Translations under genes and position numbers: made by a program
Origin: Citrobacter farmeri
Lineage (GTDB): Bacteria > Pseudomonadota > Gammaproteobacteria > Enterobacterales > Enterobacteriaceae
Reading direction: 5' to 3'
Length of the DNA stretch: 64,000 bases
NCBI RefSeq assembly: GCF_019048065.1
Contig: NZ_CP077291.1
Location: forward strand, 3,286,001 to 3,350,000
The notes under the pieces: model-generated
What the model saw: only the letters and a program-made list of their open reading frames with translations
Databases searched by the model: none
What the model was told of the DNA's origin: nothing
Part shown: piece by piece, positions 1 through 9,931 of the stretch
Numbering within the stretch: position 1 is the stretch's first letter
Layout: the number at the start of each line of letters is the position of its first letter

Positions 1-213
1 CTCATGCAACAACGAGATCCCCTTCCCGTCCGGAAGGTAGTTATCCAGCAAAATGAGACCCGGTTTGAACCGTTCAATCATCATTCTTGCCTGCGCCAGA
101 TTACCGGCTAACCAGATCTGATGAAAACCAGGAATATGGCGGATGTACTCTGCATGCATCTCAGCAAGCAACATTTCATCTTCAACGATTAATAGGGTTA
201 ATGGTTCCGTCAT
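1..213 (-). CDS. dpiA: DpiA (CitB) response regulator, N-terminal part, cut by window edge
   Basis: This is the first 71 residues of the citrate response regulator, the partner of the DpiB kinase just upstream on the same strand. The start ATG is the complement of 211-213, and the frame stays open to base 1. The receiver domain shows the acidic pair in LIVEDEM (about residues 8-14) and the likely phospho-acceptor Asp57 in LILLDNYLPDG. In E. coli and Klebsiella the phosphorylated protein activates the cit genes. The start overlaps the end of dpiB by 32 bases, so the two are almost certainly co-transcribed and translationally coupled. The DNA-binding half lies outside the window. Confidence 0.95.
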   Translation of the reverse strand, partial: MTEPLTLLIVEDEMLLAEMHAEYIRHIPGFHQIWLAGNLAQARMMIERFKPGLILLDNYLPDGKGISLLHE

Positions 214-1843
214 TGTTCTTTTTCACTTTCGGAATAAAAAGAGAGAATAAGGTGCCGCAGGGATCATTATCTTCCAGAGTAATCATTCCACCACAGCGCC
301 CCACATAACTTGCAATCAGGTACAGTCCAATGCCGTGCTCACCCGGCTCATCGGAACGGGTGCTTACACCTTGTTCAAATATTTTTTCGCGCAATGCTTC
401 AGGGACACCGCATCCCTGGTCGGCAACTTCGATCACCACATCATCGCCTTCATCGCTCAGGTACAGTTCCACGACCTTATTCCCTTGCTCGGTCCGTAAA
501 CTGGCTTCAAACGCGTTGTCGAGAAGATTCCCGACAATCGCCGCAAACTCGGTACTGTCCAGCCCTTCCGGCAGTTGGTGAAGTTGACTTCCGGGAACGA
601 TGGTCATTTTGAGACCCAGTTCGCGCGCACGTTGAACTTTGCCAAATAGCAGGCCCGCTACCTGGCGATCGGCAAACGCCTCGCGCAAACTGTCGATCAG
701 CTGTTGCTGCGCCTGCGATTCTCCCTGCACCATCTCCCTGACCCGATCGTATTCTTTCATTTGCAGCAGGCCGTTGAGCGTTGACATCCAGTTTAGATGC
801 TCATGTCGTAGCGTTCTCAGACTCTCTACATATTGCTTAATCTGCGTCAGCTGCGCGTTCAGCGTGGCGATTTCGTCTTTGCTACGAAAACTGATGATCG
901 CCCCCAACAGTTCATCGCCTGAACGGATTGCCTCCCGGTTGGCGATAACACTCAGTCCATTGAAGTTCACCATCGCGTCCACACGCCTGTCGGCAATCTG
1001 CTCGGTAAAGAAATCCGACGGATTCACCACCTCATGAATCGGTTTGCCCAACCATTGCCGACCTGGAGAACGCAGGCCGAGCATTTTTCTCGCACTGCGG
1101 TTAATAGCCGTAATATAGCCGTCCGGATCAACGGCTATCAGCCCTTCATAAACAGAGCTGAACAACGCTTCCTGCTGACGAACCACCCGGGCAATTTGCT
1201 TCGGTTCCATCCCCATCATCTGGCGACGAATATGGGTGGCAAAAAACCAGGAAAGCAGCATCAGTACCACCAGCAGCAGAACAAACACGCCGGCCATCGG
1301 CAGAATGAAATCCAGTCGCCAGCTGTCAATTTTGCTGACCAGATAACCAATGGAAACTACCCCAATCACGTTTCCGCCGTCATCAAAGATGGGCGTTTTT
1401 GCCCGCATTGCCAGACCAATTGACCCCGTTCCGGTAATGAAATAACTCTCCCCTTTCTCCAGCGCCCCCGGCTTAGTGAACTGCATCGGGTAGCCGATTT
1501 TCGCCGGATTAGGGTGATAGAGCCGGATAGAGTGGTTATCGCCGATCACCACATAATCAAAATCGGTATCGCTCTGCAGTTTACCGGCAATGGTTGCCAG
1601 CCGTTTGTAATCACGAGCCTTCACTGCCGCAATGACGCTGTCGTTGGCGGCAATAATCTTCGCCTGATTCATCGCCATGTCACGGACATGCGTACTCAAA
1701 TAATCCTCAAAACTGGCGGAAAAATACTGTGCCAATGCGGCAATAATGAACACCGAGAAAACGAGAATAAGCAGAAAAATGCGTAACGGAAATGCCAGTC
1801 GGCGAAAAAAAGAAAACGGCTTTTTATTTTTTTGGACCAACAT
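182..1843 (-). CDS. dpiB: DpiB (CitA) citrate sensor histidine kinase
   Basis: A 553-residue inner-membrane sensor kinase of the CitA/DcuS family. A basic N-terminus precedes a membrane segment (about residues 19-40). A periplasmic PASp/Cache-type sensor domain follows to about 175, which in this family binds citrate. Then come a second membrane segment (about 180-200), a cytoplasmic PAS domain (about 220-330), a DHp helix with RHEHLNWM carrying the phosphorylated histidine, and a C-terminal HATPase with DNAFEAS (N box) and HGIGLYL (G box). Length is typical of the family. It is divergent from citC, the usual arrangement for a sensor controlling citrate fermentation. The symbol follows E. coli; citA is the Klebsiella name. 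Confidence 0.95.
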   Translation of the reverse strand: MLVQKNKKPFSFFRRLAFPLRIFLLILVFSVFIIAALAQYFSASFEDYLSTHVRDMAMNQAKIIAANDSVIAAVKARDYKRLATIAGKLQSDTDFDYVVIGDNHSIRLYHPNPAKIGYPMQFTKPGALEKGESYFITGTGSIGLAMRAKTPIFDDGGNVIGVVSIGYLVSKIDSWRLDFILPMAGVFVLLLVVLMLLSWFFATHIRRQMMGMEPKQIARVVRQQEALFSSVYEGLIAVDPDGYITAINRSARKMLGLRSPGRQWLGKPIHEVVNPSDFFTEQIADRRVDAMVNFNGLSVIANREAIRSGDELLGAIISFRSKDEIATLNAQLTQIKQYVESLRTLRHEHLNWMSTLNGLLQMKEYDRVREMVQGESQAQQQLIDSLREAFADRQVAGLLFGKVQRARELGLKMTIVPGSQLHQLPEGLDSTEFAAIVGNLLDNAFEASLRTEQGNKVVELYLSDEGDDVVIEVADQGCGVPEALREKIFEQGVSTRSDEPGEHGIGLYLIASYVGRCGGMITLEDNDPCGTLFSLFIPKVKKNNDGTINPINR

Positions 1844-2233
1844 GACTGTTCCTCAATGGGCATTATTCGGTATAGATCGCCAGCAAATGTAATGAAAATG
1901 TTTTATCAGCACGCACGAAAAAATAAAAGCGATCGTTACAGATTCATCACGTTAAATCAATTAAGTCACTTAACGCCACGTCACAATCTGCGATAAGAAT
2001 AATTAAAAAACTTAAAACCATTAAACCCATAAAAACCATCTAAGTCTTTGTGAAATAAATCAAAATTTATCTCATAAATACTCCTTACGATGTATGCATT
2101 CGGGAAAAAAAGAAATAGATCGTTGCAAATTCGTCTTTTTCCCGGAATGAAAACAAAACGTTATTAAATCGTATTTTCATACAACATACACACAAAACTG
2201 GCAACAACAATATATCTTCAGGACTCTTCCACT
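1844..2233. promoter_or_regulatory. dpiB / citC divergent control region
   Basis: A 390-base A+T-rich gap between the sensor kinase and citC. It must hold both divergent promoters, and in homologous loci it binds the response regulator and CRP. One candidate CRP/FNR-like site is at 2047-2068: a TGTGA half-site, six bases, then a weaker TCAAA half. No open frame of note was seen. The CRP assignment is inference from pattern only. Confidence 0.5.
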
Positions 2234-3310
2234 ATGTTTGGTAATAATGTGTTCACGCGCGTCAAACGCTCAGAAAATATAAAGATGGCGGCGATCACGC
2301 AATTCCTGAAAGAGAATGACTTGAGCGTCGATACCACCGTTGAAGTTTTTATTACCGTTACCCGTGACGACAAACTCATCGCCTGCGGCGGTATCGCCGG
2401 AAATATCATTAAGTGCGTAGCCATTAGCGAAGCGGTACGCGGTGAAGGGTTAGCACTCACGCTGGCGACGGAACTGATCAATCTCGCCTACGAAAGACAC
2501 TGCACGCATCTCTTCATTTATACCAAAACAGAGTATGAAACGTTGTTCAGGCAGTGCGGATTTTCAACGCTGACCAGCGTTCCAGGCATCATGGTGCTGA
2601 TGGAAAACAGCACTACGCGTCTGAAACGCTACGCGGAGTCGTTGAGCAAACTGCATCATGACGGCAAGAAAATCGGCTGCATCGTGATGAATGCCAATCC
2701 ATTCACTAATGGCCACCGCTATTTGATCCAACAGGCGGCGGCGCAGTGTGACTGGCTTCATTTGTTTCTGGTGAAAGAAGATACCTCTCGTTTCCCGTAT
2801 GAGGACCGGCTCGATCTGGTGCTTAAAGGCACGTCGGATATTGCGCACCTCACCGTCCATCGTGGTTCGGAATACATCATTTCGCGTGCCACGTTCCCGT
2901 GCTATTTCATCAAAGAGCAGAGCGTCATCAACCACTGCTACACCGAAATCGATTTAAAAATTTTCCGTCAGTATCTGGCCCCCGCGTTGGGGATCACCCA
3001 TCGCTTTGTTGGCACGGAACCGTTTTGCGGCGTAACCGCCCAGTATAACCACGATATGCGTTTCTGGCTGGAAACGCCGACCCTCCCCGCCCCGCCCATT
3101 GAACTGGTGGAAATAGAACGATTGTGTTTCCAGGAGACGCCGATCTCCGCCTCTCTGGTGCGCAAACTGCTCGTGAAAAAAGATCTCACGGCTATCGCGT
3201 CGCTGGTGCCTTCAGCCACTTTGCAGTACCTGCAAAACATGCCTGAACGTGCGCCCGCTCACGCGACAGTCCGCCAAAAGACCCCCGCATTAGTAACAGG
3301 TGAAAAATGA
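2234..3310 (+). CDS. citC: [Citrate (pro-3S)-lyase] ligase CitC
   Basis: A 358-residue protein that acetylates the thiol of the citrate lyase prosthetic group using ATP and acetate, turning the lyase on. The N-terminal third resembles a GNAT fold ([18 protein letters not shown]). The C-terminal part is a nucleotidyltransferase-like domain with [11 protein letters not shown] (about residues 155-165), the HxGH-type site. It is close to E. coli CitC along its whole length. It is first gene of the cit operon. The stop region overlaps the citD start by four bases (ATGA), indicating coupling. The start at 2234 was chosen because [15 protein letters not shown] matches the usual N-terminus. Confidence 0.96.
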   Translation: MFGNNVFTRVKRSENIKMAAITQFLKENDLSVDTTVEVFITVTRDDKLIACGGIAGNIIKCVAISEAVRGEGLALTLATELINLAYERHCTHLFIYTKTEYETLFRQCGFSTLTSVPGIMVLMENSTTRLKRYAESLSKLHHDGKKIGCIVMNANPFTNGHRYLIQQAAAQCDWLHLFLVKEDTSRFPYEDRLDLVLKGTSDIAHLTVHRGSEYIISRATFPCYFIKEQSVINHCYTEIDLKIFRQYLAPALGITHRFVGTEPFCGVTAQYNHDMRFWLETPTLPAPPIELVEIERLCFQETPISASLVRKLLVKKDLTAIASLVPSATLQYLQNMPERAPAHATVRQKTPALVTGEK

Positions 3311-3603
3311 AAATAAACCAGGCTGCCGTCGCAGGCACACTTGAGTCCGGTGATGTGATGATACGCATCGCCCCTCTCGATACGCAGGATATTGACCTGC
3401 AGATCAACAGCAGCGTTGAGAAACAGTTTGGCGAGGCCATTCGCGCCACCATTCTGGATGTTCTGGCGCAGTATAACGTGCGCGGCGTGCAATTGAATGT
3501 CGATGATAAAGGCGCGCTGGACTGCATTTTACGTGCACGACTGGAAGCATTACTGGCTCGCGCCAGCGGTATCCCGGCCCTGCCCTGGGAGGATCGCCAA
3601 TGA
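3307..3603 (+). CDS. citD: Citrate lyase acyl carrier protein, gamma subunit
   Basis: A 98-residue acyl carrier subunit of citrate lyase. In this family the triphosphoribosyl-dephospho-CoA arm is attached to a serine near the N-terminus, here Ser14 in GTLESGD. It delivers acetyl and citryl thioesters to CitF and CitE. The gene overlaps citC upstream and citE downstream by four bases each, which fits production in fixed ratio with the other subunits. Confidence 0.96.
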   Translation: MKINQAAVAGTLESGDVMIRIAPLDTQDIDLQINSSVEKQFGEAIRATILDVLAQYNVRGVQLNVDDKGALDCILRARLEALLARASGIPALPWEDRQ

Positions 3604-4508
3604 TTTCCGCATCTCTTCAACAGCGCAAAGCGCGCACTCGCCGCAGCATGTTGTTTGTTCCCGGCGCCAACGCCGCAATGGTCAGCAACTCTTTCATCTA
3701 TCCGGCAGATGCCCTGATGTTTGACCTGGAAGACTCCGTCGCGCTGCGTGAAAAAGACACCGCGCGTCGCCTGGTCTACCACGCGCTGCAGCATCCGCTC
3801 TATCACGACGTCGAAACCATTGTGCGCGTTAATGCACTGGATTCCGAATGGGGGATCAACGATCTGGAAGCGGTCGTTCGCGGCGGCGCTGACGTAGTTC
3901 GTCTGCCGAAAACCGATACCGCTCAAGATGTTATCGATATCGAAAGCGAAATTCTGCGTATTGAAAAAGCCTGCGGTCGCGAACCGGGCAGCACGGGTCT
4001 GCTGGCCGCTATTGAGTCACCGTTAGGCATCACCCGCGCGGTGGAAATTGCCCACGCTTCCGAGCGACTAATCGGGATCGCTCTGGGTGCGGAAGACTAC
4101 GTCCGTAACCTGCGTACAGAACGCTCGCCAGAGGGCACGGAATTGCTGTTTGCCCGCTGCTCCATTTTGCAGGCCGCACGTTCCGCCGGGATTCAGGCGT
4201 TCGATACCGTCTATTCCGATGCCAATAACGAAGCGGGTTTCCTGCACGAAGCTTCCCACATCAAACAGTTGGGCTTTGACGGCAAATCGCTGATCAACCC
4301 CCGCCAGATTGAACTGCTGCACAACCTGTATGCTCCGACGCAAAAAGAAGTGACGCATGCGCGTCTGGTCGTGGAAGCCGCAGAAGCCGCCGCCCGCGAA
4401 GGTCTCGGGGTGGTCTCCCTGAACGGCAAGATGGTCGACAGCCCGGTGATTGAGCGCGCACGTCTGGTGCTCTCCCGCGCAGAACTTTCCGGCATCCGCG
4501 AAGAATAA
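3600..4508 (+). CDS. citE: Citrate lyase beta subunit (citryl-ACP lyase)
   Basis: A 302-residue HpcH/HpaI aldolase-family enzyme that cleaves citryl-ACP to oxaloacetate and acetyl-ACP. Family features visible are [10 protein letters not shown] near the N-terminus, MFDLEDSVA (metal- and substrate-binding acidic residues), [12 protein letters not shown] and the GAEDYV motif. Length is normal. It overlaps citD by four bases, and citF starts 10 bases after its stop. Confidence 0.96.
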   Translation: MISASLQQRKARTRRSMLFVPGANAAMVSNSFIYPADALMFDLEDSVALREKDTARRLVYHALQHPLYHDVETIVRVNALDSEWGINDLEAVVRGGADVVRLPKTDTAQDVIDIESEILRIEKACGREPGSTGLLAAIESPLGITRAVEIAHASERLIGIALGAEDYVRNLRTERSPEGTELLFARCSILQAARSAGIQAFDTVYSDANNEAGFLHEASHIKQLGFDGKSLINPRQIELLHNLYAPTQKEVTHARLVVEAAEAAAREGLGVVSLNGKMVDSPVIERARLVLSRAELSGIREE

Positions 4509-4518
4509 GGCAAAAATA

Positions 4519-6051
4519 ATGACCCAGAAAAACGAACAGTCTCAACGACAGGAACGGGTAGCGGCCTGGAGCCGCCAGGCTGAAAGCGACCTTTCCACCT
4601 ATACAAGCACCGCGAAACAGGCTCTGCAGGCACAAAAACCACGTGACCAAAAACTGTGCGCAAACCTTGAAGAGGCGATTCGCCGTTCCGGCCTACAGGA
4701 TGGTATGACCATCTCCTTCCACCACGCGTTCCGCGGCGGCGACCTGACTATCAATCTGGTGATGGCAACCATTGCCAGCATGGGATTTAAAAACCTGACT
4801 CTGGCCTCCAGCTCCCTGAGTGACTGCCACGCGCCGCTGGTCGACCATATTCGTCACGGCGTCGTCAGCCGCATTTATACATCCGGTCTGCGCGGACCGC
4901 TGGCAGAAGAGATTTCTCGCGGCCTGCTGGCAGAGCCCGTTCAGGTTCACTCTCACGGCGGGCGCGTACATCTGGTAGAAAGCGGCGAGCTCAGCATTGA
5001 CGTGGCTTTTCTCGGCGTCCCGTCCTGCGATCCATTCGGTAACGCCAATGGCTATACCGGTAAAGCATGCTGCGGCTCACTCGGTTATGCCCGCGTTGAC
5101 GCTGAAACCGCCAACCAGGTGGTGCTGCTGACGGAGCAACTGCTGCCTTATCCGCACAACCCGGCCAGCATTCCCCAGGATCAGGTCGATCTGATCGTGC
5201 AAATAGACCAGGTCGGTGATGCCGATAAAATCGGGGCTGACGCCACCCGAATGACCACTAACCCGCGTGAACTGCTGATTGCCCGCAGCGCGGCGGAAGT
5301 CATCGCCCACTCCGGCTATTTCAAAGAAGGCTTTTCACTGCAAACCGGTACTGGCGGTGCCTCACTGGCGGTCACTCGCTTCCTGGAAGACAAAATGCGC
5401 AGCCGCGATATCCGCGCGGATTTCGCTCTGGGCGGCATCACTGCCACCATCGTCGACCTGCATGAAAAAGGCTTGATTCGCAAACTGCTGGACGTACAGA
5501 GCTTCGACCGCAGTGCCGCTGAATCTCTGGCGCGCAACCCGAATCACATCGAAATCAGCGCAAACCAGTATGCCAACTGGGGATCAAAAGGGGCCTCCGT
5601 TGATCGTCTGGACGTGGTCGTGCTGAGTGCGTTGGAAGTCGACACTCAGTTTAACGTCAACGTGCTGACCGGTTCTGACGGCGTCATTCGCGGTGCGTCC
5701 GGCGGACACTGTGATACCGCCGTCGCCGCCGCACTGTCGATCATCGTCGCACCGCTGGTACGTGGTCGTATTCCAACGCTGGTAGATAACGTGCTGACCT
5801 GTGTCACACCGGGTTCCAGCGTCGATATTCTGGTTACCGATCATGGCATTGCGGTGAACCCGGCGCGCCCGGAACTGGCAGAACGCCTGAAAGAAGCGGG
5901 GATGAAAGTCGTCTCTATTGAGTGGTTACGCGAACGTGCGCAACAACTCACTGGCGAACCTCGTCCAATCGAATTCACCGATCGTGTGATTGCCGTCGTG
6001 CGCTATCGCGATGGTTCAGTGATCGACGTTGTTCATCAGGTGAAGGAATAA
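4519..6051 (+). CDS. citF: Citrate lyase alpha subunit (citrate:acetyl-ACP transferase)
   Basis: A 510-residue CoA-transferase-like subunit that exchanges acetyl for citrate on the carrier protein. An in-frame TTG at 4450 would give a longer product, but it lies inside citE. The ATG at 4519, starting MTQKNEQSQRQERV, gives the family length and N-terminus and is preferred. Conserved stretches include SFHHAFRGGD, VAFLGVPSCD with GNANG, GTGGASLAVTRFL and the C-terminal TDHGIAVNP. It sits in the middle of the cit operon, four bases before citX. Confidence 0.96.
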   Translation: MTQKNEQSQRQERVAAWSRQAESDLSTYTSTAKQALQAQKPRDQKLCANLEEAIRRSGLQDGMTISFHHAFRGGDLTINLVMATIASMGFKNLTLASSSLSDCHAPLVDHIRHGVVSRIYTSGLRGPLAEEISRGLLAEPVQVHSHGGRVHLVESGELSIDVAFLGVPSCDPFGNANGYTGKACCGSLGYARVDAETANQVVLLTEQLLPYPHNPASIPQDQVDLIVQIDQVGDADKIGADATRMTTNPRELLIARSAAEVIAHSGYFKEGFSLQTGTGGASLAVTRFLEDKMRSRDIRADFALGGITATIVDLHEKGLIRKLLDVQSFDRSAAESLARNPNHIEISANQYANWGSKGASVDRLDVVVLSALEVDTQFNVNVLTGSDGVIRGASGGHCDTAVAAALSIIVAPLVRGRIPTLVDNVLTCVTPGSSVDILVTDHGIAVNPARPELAERLKEAGMKVVSIEWLRERAQQLTGEPRPIEFTDRVIAVVRYRDGSVIDVVHQVKE

Positions 6052-6054
6052 GCC

Positions 6055-6606
6055 ATGCACCTGCTCCCTGAACAGGCCACCCGCCACGCGGTTTCAATTC
6101 CCGAGCTGCTTGTCAGCCGGGATGAGCGACAAGCTCGGCAACACGTCTGGCTGGCGCGCCATCCCATTCCACTGGTCTCCTTTACCGTGGTAGCGCCTGG
6201 CCCGATTAAAGATAGCGAACTCACCCGTCGTCTCTTTAATCACGGTGTGACCGCCCTGCATACGCTGGCGACCCAGGCGGACTGGCACATCAGGGAGCAG
6301 GCTGCACTGGCCTCAGCATGCGGGCCGGAAGGTATGCTCTCAATTGAGGCTCCGGCCCGTGACATCAAGCTCGCAACCATTGAGCTCGAACAAACCCATC
6401 CTCTGGGCCGTTTGTGGGACATCGATGTCCTCACTCCCGGAGGCGAAATTCTCTCCCGCCGCCATTTCGCGCTTCCCGCCCGCCGTTGCCTGCTGTGCGA
6501 ACAGAGCGCTGCGGAATGCGCGCGTGGGAAAACCCATACGCTCTCCGATCTGCTCACCCACATGGAGGCGCTGCTACATGCTGCCGATTCCCAATATGGC
6601 CATTGA
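6055..6606 (+). CDS. citX: Apo-citrate lyase phosphoribosyl-dephospho-CoA transferase
   Basis: A 183-residue transferase that moves the triphosphoribosyl-dephospho-CoA precursor, made by CitG, onto the serine of CitD. The sequence carries the usual [26 protein letters not shown] and [10 protein letters not shown] motifs. Length is as in E. coli. It starts four bases after citF, and its 3' end overlaps the citG start by 29 bases. Confidence 0.94.
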   Translation: MHLLPEQATRHAVSIPELLVSRDERQARQHVWLARHPIPLVSFTVVAPGPIKDSELTRRLFNHGVTALHTLATQADWHIREQAALASACGPEGMLSIEAPARDIKLATIELEQTHPLGRLWDIDVLTPGGEILSRRHFALPARRCLLCEQSAAECARGKTHTLSDLLTHMEALLHAADSQYGH

Positions 6607-7486
6607 AACCACAGCCCTTCCCCGCACGCTGTGCGACGCGTACGGTCATCTGGCATGGCGCGCAATGCTGACGGAAGTCAACCTGTCGCCAAAACCCGGG
6701 CTGGTCGATCGTCTGAACTGCGGCGCCCATAAAGACATGTCGCTGACGGATTTTCACCGCAGCGCGCTGGCGATTCAGGCCTGGCTGCCGCGTTTTATTG
6801 AATACGGCGCATGCTGTGCACAGATGCCGGCCGACGCCGTATTAAACGGCTTACGCCCGTTAGGCATGGCCTGTGAAGCCGATATGTTTCGCGCCACGGC
6901 GGGCGTGAACACCCACAAAGGCAGCATTTTTTCTCTCGGCCTGCTGTGTGCCGCCATTGGCCGTCTACACCAGCAAAAGCAATCTGTTACACCGGAAACG
7001 ATCTGCACCACCGCCGCCAGCTTTTGCCGCGGTCTGACCGAGCGCGAACTGCGCAATAACAACCAACAAATCACGGCAGGCCAGCGACTTTATCAGCAAC
7101 TGGGCTTAACCGGCGCACGTGGCGAAGCCGAAGCGGGATATCCGTTGGTTATCCGCCATGCGCTTCCACACTATCGCACCCTGTTAGCCGAAGGACGCGA
7201 CCCCGAGCTGGCACTCCTGGACACCTTACTCCTGCTGATTGCGCTCAACGGCGACACCAACGTTGCCTCTCGCGGCGGCGCGGCAGGATTGCGCTGGATA
7301 CAGCAACAGGCAAACGCATTGTTACAACAAGGGGGCATCCGAACCCCCGCCGATCTCAATCATCTGCATCAGTTCGACAGCCACTGCATTGAACGCAATC
7401 TCAGTCCTGGCGGCAGTGCCGATCTGCTGATCGTAACGTGGTTTTTAGCCCAGATTTCTCAAGTTAAACATTTACACAATTATTGA
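6578..7486 (+). CDS. citG: Triphosphoribosyl-dephospho-CoA synthase
   Basis: A 302-residue enzyme that joins ATP and dephospho-CoA to make the citrate lyase prosthetic-group precursor. The frame is open further upstream through citX, but homology begins near [18 protein letters not shown], so the ATG at 6578 (MLPIPNM) is chosen; 6596 is a second possibility. Family motifs are [37 protein letters not shown] and [11 protein letters not shown]. It overlaps citX and is followed by citT after 25 bases. Confidence 0.94.
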   Translation: MLPIPNMAIETTALPRTLCDAYGHLAWRAMLTEVNLSPKPGLVDRLNCGAHKDMSLTDFHRSALAIQAWLPRFIEYGACCAQMPADAVLNGLRPLGMACEADMFRATAGVNTHKGSIFSLGLLCAAIGRLHQQKQSVTPETICTTAASFCRGLTERELRNNNQQITAGQRLYQQLGLTGARGEAEAGYPLVIRHALPHYRTLLAEGRDPELALLDTLLLLIALNGDTNVASRGGAAGLRWIQQQANALLQQGGIRTPADLNHLHQFDSHCIERNLSPGGSADLLIVTWFLAQISQVKHLHNY

Positions 7487-7511
7487 AAAGATCCTTTCCG
7501 GAGAATCACTT

Positions 7512-8975
7512 ATGTCTTTATCGAAAGATAGTATATGGAAGTTGTTTGCCCCCTTGATAGTGATGGGCGTCATGTTTCTTATCCCTGTCCCGGATGGCAT
7601 GCCCCCTCAGGCATGGCACTACTTCGCCGTGTTCGTGGCGATGATCGTCGGCATGATTCTGGAGCCCATTCCGGCTACCGCAATCAGCTTCATCGCCGTG
7701 ACCATCTGCGTCATTGGCAGCAACTATCTGCTGTTTGATGCCAAAGAGCTGGCAGATCCCACCTTTGATGCCGGTAAGCAAGCGCTTAAATGGGGTCTGG
7801 CAGGTTTCTCCAGTACCACCGTCTGGCTGGTGTTCGGTGCATTCATCTTCGCCCTTGGCTACGAAGTCACCGGCCTTGGCCGTCGCATCGCGCTGTTCCT
7901 GGTGAAATTCATGGGTAAACGTACCCTGACGCTGGGCTATGCCATTGTCATCATCGACATTCTGCTGGCACCGTTTACACCGTCTAACACCGCGCGTACC
8001 GGTGGCACTGTATTCCCGGTGATCAAAAACCTGCCGCCGCTGTTTAAATCGTTCCCGAACGATCCGTCTGCGCGTCGTATCGGCGGTTACCTGATGTGGA
8101 TGATGGTCATCAGTACCAGCCTGAGTTCTTCGATGTTCGTCACGGGTGCGGCACCAAACGTGCTGGGCCTGGAGTTTGTCAGCAAAATCGCCGGTGTGCA
8201 GATCAGCTGGCTGCAGTGGTTCCTCAGCTTCCTGCCGGTCGGTATCATTTTGCTGATCGTTGCGCCGTGGCTCTCTTATGTTCTCTACAAACCAGAAGTC
8301 ACACACAGCGCAGAAGTCGCCGCCTGGGCGGGTGATGAACTCAAAACGATGGGCACCCTGTCGCGCAAAGAGTGGACGCTGATCGGTCTGGTTCTGCTGA
8401 GTTTAGCTTTGTGGGTCTTCGGCGGTGAGGTGATCGACGCCACCGCCGTCGGTTTGTTAGCCGTTTCTCTGATGCTGGCGCTGCACGTGGTGCCGTGGAA
8501 AGACATTACCAAATACAATAGTGCCTGGAACACGCTGGTGAACCTTGCCACCCTTGTGGTGATGGCAAACGGGTTAACCCGTTCCGGTTTTATCGACTGG
8601 TTCGCCAGCACGATGAGCACCCATCTGGAAGGTTTCTCGCCTAACGCGACGGTGATTGTGCTGGTGCTGGTGTTCTATTTTGCTCACTACCTGTTTGCCA
8701 GTCTGTCGGCGCACACGGCGACAATGCTGCCGGTGATTCTGGCGATCGGTAAAGGTATTCCGGGTGTGCCGATGGAACACCTGTGTATCCTGCTCGTGTT
8801 GTCCATCGGGATTATGGGTTGTCTGACGCCATACGCCACAGGCCCAGGGGTGATCATCTACGGCTGTGGCTATGTAAAATCCAAAGACTACTGGCGTCTT
8901 GGCGCTATCTTCGGGGTGATCTACATTGCGATGCTGTTGCTGGTAGGCTGGCCGATTCTGGCGATGTGGAGCTAG
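7512..8975 (+). CDS. citT: Citrate/succinate antiporter CitT
   Basis: A 487-residue inner-membrane carrier of the DASS family, nearly identical in pattern to E. coli CitT. It imports citrate in exchange for succinate, the end product of citrate fermentation. The protein is a run of hydrophobic helices, with the family motifs TPSNTARTGGTVFPV and TSLSSSMFVTGAAPN. A GGAG ribosome site precedes the ATG. It is last in the cit operon, followed by a strong terminator hairpin. Confidence 0.96.
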   Translation: MSLSKDSIWKLFAPLIVMGVMFLIPVPDGMPPQAWHYFAVFVAMIVGMILEPIPATAISFIAVTICVIGSNYLLFDAKELADPTFDAGKQALKWGLAGFSSTTVWLVFGAFIFALGYEVTGLGRRIALFLVKFMGKRTLTLGYAIVIIDILLAPFTPSNTARTGGTVFPVIKNLPPLFKSFPNDPSARRIGGYLMWMMVISTSLSSSMFVTGAAPNVLGLEFVSKIAGVQISWLQWFLSFLPVGIILLIVAPWLSYVLYKPEVTHSAEVAAWAGDELKTMGTLSRKEWTLIGLVLLSLALWVFGGEVIDATAVGLLAVSLMLALHVVPWKDITKYNSAWNTLVNLATLVVMANGLTRSGFIDWFASTMSTHLEGFSPNATVIVLVLVFYFAHYLFASLSAHTATMLPVILAIGKGIPGVPMEHLCILLVLSIGIMGCLTPYATGPGVIIYGCGYVKSKDYWRLGAIFGVIYIAMLLLVGWPILAMWS

Positions 8976-9004
8976 TCCTGGCGTAAAACGCTGAATTGAT
9001 CAAG

Positions 9005-9039
9005 GCCCGCGGGGTAAACACACCTCGCGGGCTTTTTTT
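9005..9039 (+). terminator. Rho-independent terminator after citT
   Basis: A GC-rich stem (gcccgcgggg pairing with cctcgcgggc, one G-T pair) with a short A-rich loop, followed directly by seven T. It closes the cit operon. Confidence 0.9.
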
Positions 9040-9086
9040 ATGGTTAAATAGATACTATTCAGATTTTATATAAGTTCAGAATCATC

Positions 9087-9893
9087 ATGAAACCGACCTG
9101 GCAAAAATGGGGGTGGCTCGCCGCCTCACTCCTCCCCCTTTCTTCGGCAATCGCTAACGAATTACAGGCAACGCAGTACGGCGATTTTGACCGTTATGTG
9201 CTGGCGCTCTCCTGGCAAACGGGATTTTGCCAGAGTCAGCATGAGCGCGATCGCCGCGAGCCTGATGAGTGTCGCCTGCAAAAAGAGGTCACGGACAACG
9301 TCGATTTCCTGACCGTTCACGGTTTGTGGCCAGGGTTACCGAAATCCATCGCGTCGCGCGGGGTGGATGAACGCCGGTGGATGCGCTTTGGCTGCGCCAC
9401 GCGTCCGATCCCTAATCTACCGGAGGCTCGAGCCAGTCGTAAATGTTCCGCGCCAGAAACAGGGCTTTCGCTGGAAACCGCCGCCAAACTCAGTGACGTG
9501 ATGCCGGGAGCGGGCGGGCGCTCTTGCCTCGAACGCTATGAATACGCAAAACACGGCGCCTGCTTTGGCTTCGACCCGGATACGTACTTCGGGACGATGG
9601 TGCGGTTGAACAAAGAGATCAAGGCCAGCGAGTTAGGGGCATTTCTCAGTGAAAATTACGGCAAGAGTGTGAGTCGCCGCGCCTTCGATGCGACGATTGC
9701 CAGACGCTGGGGAAAAGAGGCTGTCAAAGCGGTCAAACTGAACTGTCACGGCAATCCGGCTTACCTGACGGAGATCCAGTTCTCGCTGAAAGCCAGTACC
9801 ATCAACGCGCCGCTCTCCGCCGACTCGTTCGCCCCGCAACCTCATCCGGGGAACTGCGGTAAACAGTTTATCATCGACAAGGCGGGTTATTGA
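9087..9893 (+). CDS. rna: Ribonuclease I (RNase T2 family)
   Basis: A 268-residue periplasmic endoribonuclease with broad base specificity. A signal peptide (residues 1 to about 23, ending AIAN) fits export. Both T2 active-site blocks are present: FLTVHGLWP with His78, and CLERYEYAKHGACF with Glu149 and His156. Eight or more cysteines fit the disulfide-rich fold. Length matches E. coli RNase I. As in E. coli it follows citT, but two extra minus-strand genes separate it from rnk. Confidence 0.95.
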   Translation: MKPTWQKWGWLAASLLPLSSAIANELQATQYGDFDRYVLALSWQTGFCQSQHERDRREPDECRLQKEVTDNVDFLTVHGLWPGLPKSIASRGVDERRWMRFGCATRPIPNLPEARASRKCSAPETGLSLETAAKLSDVMPGAGGRSCLERYEYAKHGACFGFDPDTYFGTMVRLNKEIKASELGAFLSENYGKSVSRRAFDATIARRWGKEAVKAVKLNCHGNPAYLTEIQFSLKASTINAPLSADSFAPQPHPGNCGKQFIIDKAGY

Positions 9894-9931
9894 TTCACTG
9901 TCCCGGCGCGAAATCCGCACCGGCGACAGCG

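Noticed and set aside
2047..2068. Firm CRP or FNR site in the cit control region
   Set aside because: Only one half-site is good; too weak for a separate feature, so it is mentioned only within the intergenic entry.
3192..3926. 244-residue open frame antisense to citC-citD-citE
   Set aside because: It crosses three well-supported gene junctions on the opposite strand and shows no family motif.
4450..4518. Upstream TTG extension of citF
   Set aside because: It lies within citE in another frame and adds residues not found in the family; the ATG at 4519 fits better.
7518..8306. 262-residue open frame antisense to citT
   Set aside because: It is rich in His, Gln, Asp and Arg with no domain, and mirrors a clear transporter gene on the other strand; a shadow frame of GC-rich coding DNA.
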